Shown one piece after another: positions 6,124 to 7,933 of a stretch of 7,933 nucleotides of DNA (the stretch's first letter is position 1; the number at the start of each line of letters is the position of its first letter). The notes under the pieces are model-generated. The model was not told the origin of the DNA and searched no databases. It was given only the letters and a program-made list of their open reading frames with translations. A program made the translations under genes and the position numbers. The DNA comes from an uncultured Opitutia bacterium (GTDB lineage: Bacteria > Verrucomicrobiota > Verrucomicrobiae > Opitutales > UBA953), in NCBI GenBank assembly GCA_903859115.1, contig CAIOLH010000178.1:1-7933 (forward strand), written 5' to 3'.

Positions 6124-7933
6124 TAAGAACGACCTTCTTTTTTCTCCCAGAAATTAATATACGCTCTATTTAAGACCTCGTATCCCCCAGGTGTTGGATA
6201 GTTTCCAGTGAAATACCAATCCCCTAAACTATTGGGACAGGCCTTATGGAGTGATTCAATTTTTTGGAAAATAATAATTAAGTCACCCTTCCAATTTGAT
6301 TTATTAGGGAAAACTAATTCCGCCGCTTTAACGGAAATTTCTTGAACCGTAAACGCATCGTAAATCCGCTTAACATGATTTTTCATAACCGCGGGTGGGT
6401 TCTTGGCTTGTGCGACACAATCCTCATAAACCTCTCTCAATAAATCTTGCTTACCCTTTTCTTTGCAGAGGGCGACGGCTGCTTGAAAGGCCAGGAACTT
6501 ACCCATTTCTGACATATCGATTCCGTAACAATCCGGATAACGAATTTGGGGTGCGGTTGAGGCAATCACGATACGTTTAGGATTTGGACGAGCGAGAATT
6601 CTTAAAATGGACTGCTTTAAGGTAGTTCCTCGAACAATAGAATCATCGACACAAACTAAGGTATCTCCTTCGCGCACGGTTCCATACGAGATATCATACA
6701 CGTGTGAGGCGAGCTGCATCCGATTTTTCTCCTGCGAGATAAATGTGCGGAGCTTCACATCTTTGTGGGCTACTTTTTCACCACGTGGCCAGCCACCCAA
6801 AATAAATTTATCCAACATATTTTCATCAAGGGTGCCTGCTCGAAGCGCCTCAGTTAATTTACTGCGGACTTGTACTCGACGACGACGGCGGAGCTCTTCC
6901 ATTAATCCATACCAAGCGATTTCTGCGGTATTAGGAATATACGAAAATACTGCGTGATCGTGGTCCTGTCCGATTAATTCTAAAATATCATTCGCCAGAG
7001 TTGCCCCGAGTGCTTTTCGCTCGGCATAAATTTCTGGATCATTACCACGCGAAAAATAAATACGTTCAAAGGAACAGGAGGATTTAACACCTGGAGCCTG
7101 GATGGCTTCGATGGTGTGACGGCCATCTGCTTTGATAATTAAAGCCGAGCCTGGAGGAACTTCTTTAACATCGGATTGTTGAACCCCAATAATACTCATC
7201 AAGGCGACCCGCTCGGAAGCGACGGCAAAAACATCATCAGTCTTAACGTACCAAGCGGGGCGAATGCCATTCGGATCACGTAAGACAAAGGAATCTCCAT
7301 TCCCAACAATTCCCACGATAGCATAGCCACCGTCCCAATTTTTGGATGCTTTTCTTAAAACATTTCCAACATCAATATGCTTAGAAATTTCTTTCTGCAC
7401 ATCTGCGCCCTCTAATCCTTGGTCGCGAAAGGCTTTATAGAGACGATCATGTTCTTCATCTAACCAAAAACCTACTTCTTCTAAAATTGATTGAGTATCG
7501 GTTGAATAAATGACGTGAGCTCCGCGATCGGTTAGCGCGGTATTTAAGGACTGGGTATTAGTTAAATTAAAATTGCCGGCAATGAGTAGATTGCGGGTAG
7601 GCCAAATCGATTTACGGGCATAGGGGTGACAGGAGCCCGTATCAAAATTTCCGGAAGTGCCATAACGTAGGTGCCCCATTAAAACTTCGCCACCGTAATC
7701 GAAGTGACGCTTTACCGTTTCAGGAAACTCGGGAATCACGACACCGTCGCGAACTAAATCAGAATAAAGTTTTATTTGGCGGGAGAAAATTTGGGTTAAA
7801 CCCTGTGGCCCAATTTCCCGATCACGGAATAGAAACGCCTCACCGTTCTCTGCACCAATTTTAATTCCACCAATCCCTGCACGGTCTTGTCCGCGGTTGT
7901 GTTGCTTTTCCATTAACAAGAAAAGCTGGTTAA
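6120..7933 (-). CDS. purF: Amidophosphoribosyltransferase-type protein PurF, long form (5'-truncated by window edge)
   Basis: PurF makes phosphoribosylamine from PRPP and glutamine, the committed first step of purine synthesis. The frame stays open to the window edge, reading NQLFLLMEKQHNRGQD, so the true start and the expected catalytic N-terminal Cys lie outside. Numbering from TTG 7919, the class II glutaminase part shows QHNRGQDRAGI at 6-16, GHLRYGTSG at 82-90 and GNFNLTN at 115-121. RDPNGIRP (214-221) and CSFERIYFSRGND (282-294) lead to the PRTase domain, with the PRPP loop CVDDSIVRGTT at 423-433 and CYGIDM at 464-469. A C-terminal extension of about 100 residues carries GDWYFTGNYPTPGG (566-579). 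At over 600 residues it is clearly longer than the 505 of E. coli PurF and matches the Bacteroidota/Verrucomicrobiota form, which also has extra sequence between the two domains, here including an RRRRR run (344-348). Some genomes with this form carry a second purF paralogue, so whether this is the main enzyme cannot be told from here. Confidence 0.92.
   Translation of the reverse strand, partial: NQLFLLMEKQHNRGQDRAGIGGIKIGAENGEAFLFRDREIGPQGLTQIFSRQIKLYSDLVRDGVVIPEFPETVKRHFDYGGEVLMGHLRYGTSGNFDTGSCHPYARKSIWPTRNLLIAGNFNLTNTQSLNTALTDRGAHVIYSTDTQSILEEVGFWLDEEHDRLYKAFRDQGLEGADVQKEISKHIDVGNVLRKASKNWDGGYAIVGIVGNGDSFVLRDPNGIRPAWYVKTDDVFAVASERVALMSIIGVQQSDVKEVPPGSALIIKADGRHTIEAIQAPGVKSSCSFERIYFSRGNDPEIYAERKALGATLANDILELIGQDHDHAVFSYIPNTAEIAWYGLMEELRRRRRVQVRSKLTEALRAGTLDENMLDKFILGGWPRGEKVAHKDVKLRTFISQEKNRMQLASHVYDISYGTVREGDTLVCVDDSIVRGTTLKQSILRILARPNPKRIVIASTAPQIRYPDCYGIDMSEMGKFLAFQAAVALCKEKGKQDLLREVYEDCVAQAKNPPAVMKNHVKRIYDAFTVQEISVKAAELVFPNKSNWKGDLIIIFQKIESLHKACPNSLGDWYFTGNYPTPGGYEVLNRAYINFWEKKEGRSY

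Noticed and set aside
5945..6157. 70-residue + strand frame overlapping the end of the namZ-like gene and running into purF
   Set aside because: It lies in an alternative frame of the namZ-like gene, whose C-terminus matches its family up to the stop; no start signal or motif supports a second protein.
6870..6900. GACGAC-rich run on the + strand as a simple repeat
   Set aside because: It is the reverse complement of a run of arginine codons in the purF-type gene, only about four units long and irregular.
6607..6957. 116-residue open frame on the + strand inside the purF-type gene
   Set aside because: It is antisense to well-conserved PRTase sequence, and its Ser/Arg-rich translation is what the reverse complement of that region gives.
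7911..7919. TTG 7919 or ATG 7913 as the true start of the purF-type gene
   Set aside because: A start here would remove the N-terminal catalytic Cys segment; the frame continues open to the window edge with family-like residues.
1..7933. A new defence, mobile or secondary-metabolite system
   Set aside because: Every gene but one is assigned to purine synthesis, ribosome modification or envelope metabolism; there are no integrases, terminal repeats, CRISPR-like arrays or compositional breaks.

Overview
This window is a compact, ordinary-looking bacterial chromosomal segment, moderately AT-rich and almost entirely coding. It is dominated by de novo purine synthesis: purE and purK on the + strand, purN and a large purF-type gene on the - strand. 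A nucleotide-sugar dehydratase, the ribosomal protein L11 methyltransferase PrmA, a small unrecognised membrane protein and a secreted NamZ-like (DUF1343) exo-muramidase lie between them. I see no phage, transposon, CRISPR, tRNA, rRNA or defence signature, and nothing that looks like a new multigene system.

Organism. The purF product is the long, roughly 630-residue form I associate with Bacteroidota and Verrucomicrobiota, with an LLMEKQHNRGQD start region and a GDWYFTGNYPTPGG C-terminal block. The PurN style and a Tat-exported DUF1343 lipoprotein fit Verrucomicrobiota (perhaps Opitutae-like), with Bacteroidota as the alternative. Starts lack Shine-Dalgarno sequences, which fits either. This placement is inference from remembered family flavour, not from a marker gene.

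Layout. From 1 to 2746 (+): the 3' part of a PglF/CapD-type dehydratase, then purE sharing an ATGA with it, then purK one base after purE, very probably one transcript. From 2743 to 4700 (-): purN, prmA (2 kb unit, 3 bp apart) and a membrane protein, probably a second operon read towards purK. The region 4701-4803 is the only non-coding stretch and is a divergent promoter region. From 4804 to 6123 (+): the namZ-like gene. From 6120 to 7933 (-): the purF-type gene, cut by the right edge of the window before its catalytic cysteine. Both convergent junctions (purK/membrane protein and namZ/purF) overlap by the same four bases, TTAG.

How the genes work together. PurF makes phosphoribosylamine, PurN adds the first formyl group to GAR, and PurK plus PurE convert AIR to CAIR through N5-CAIR. 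These are steps 1, 3 and 6 of IMP synthesis, spread over three transcription units. The sugar dehydratase and the muramidase belong to envelope metabolism and PrmA to ribosome modification; I see no mechanistic link to purines beyond shared transcripts.
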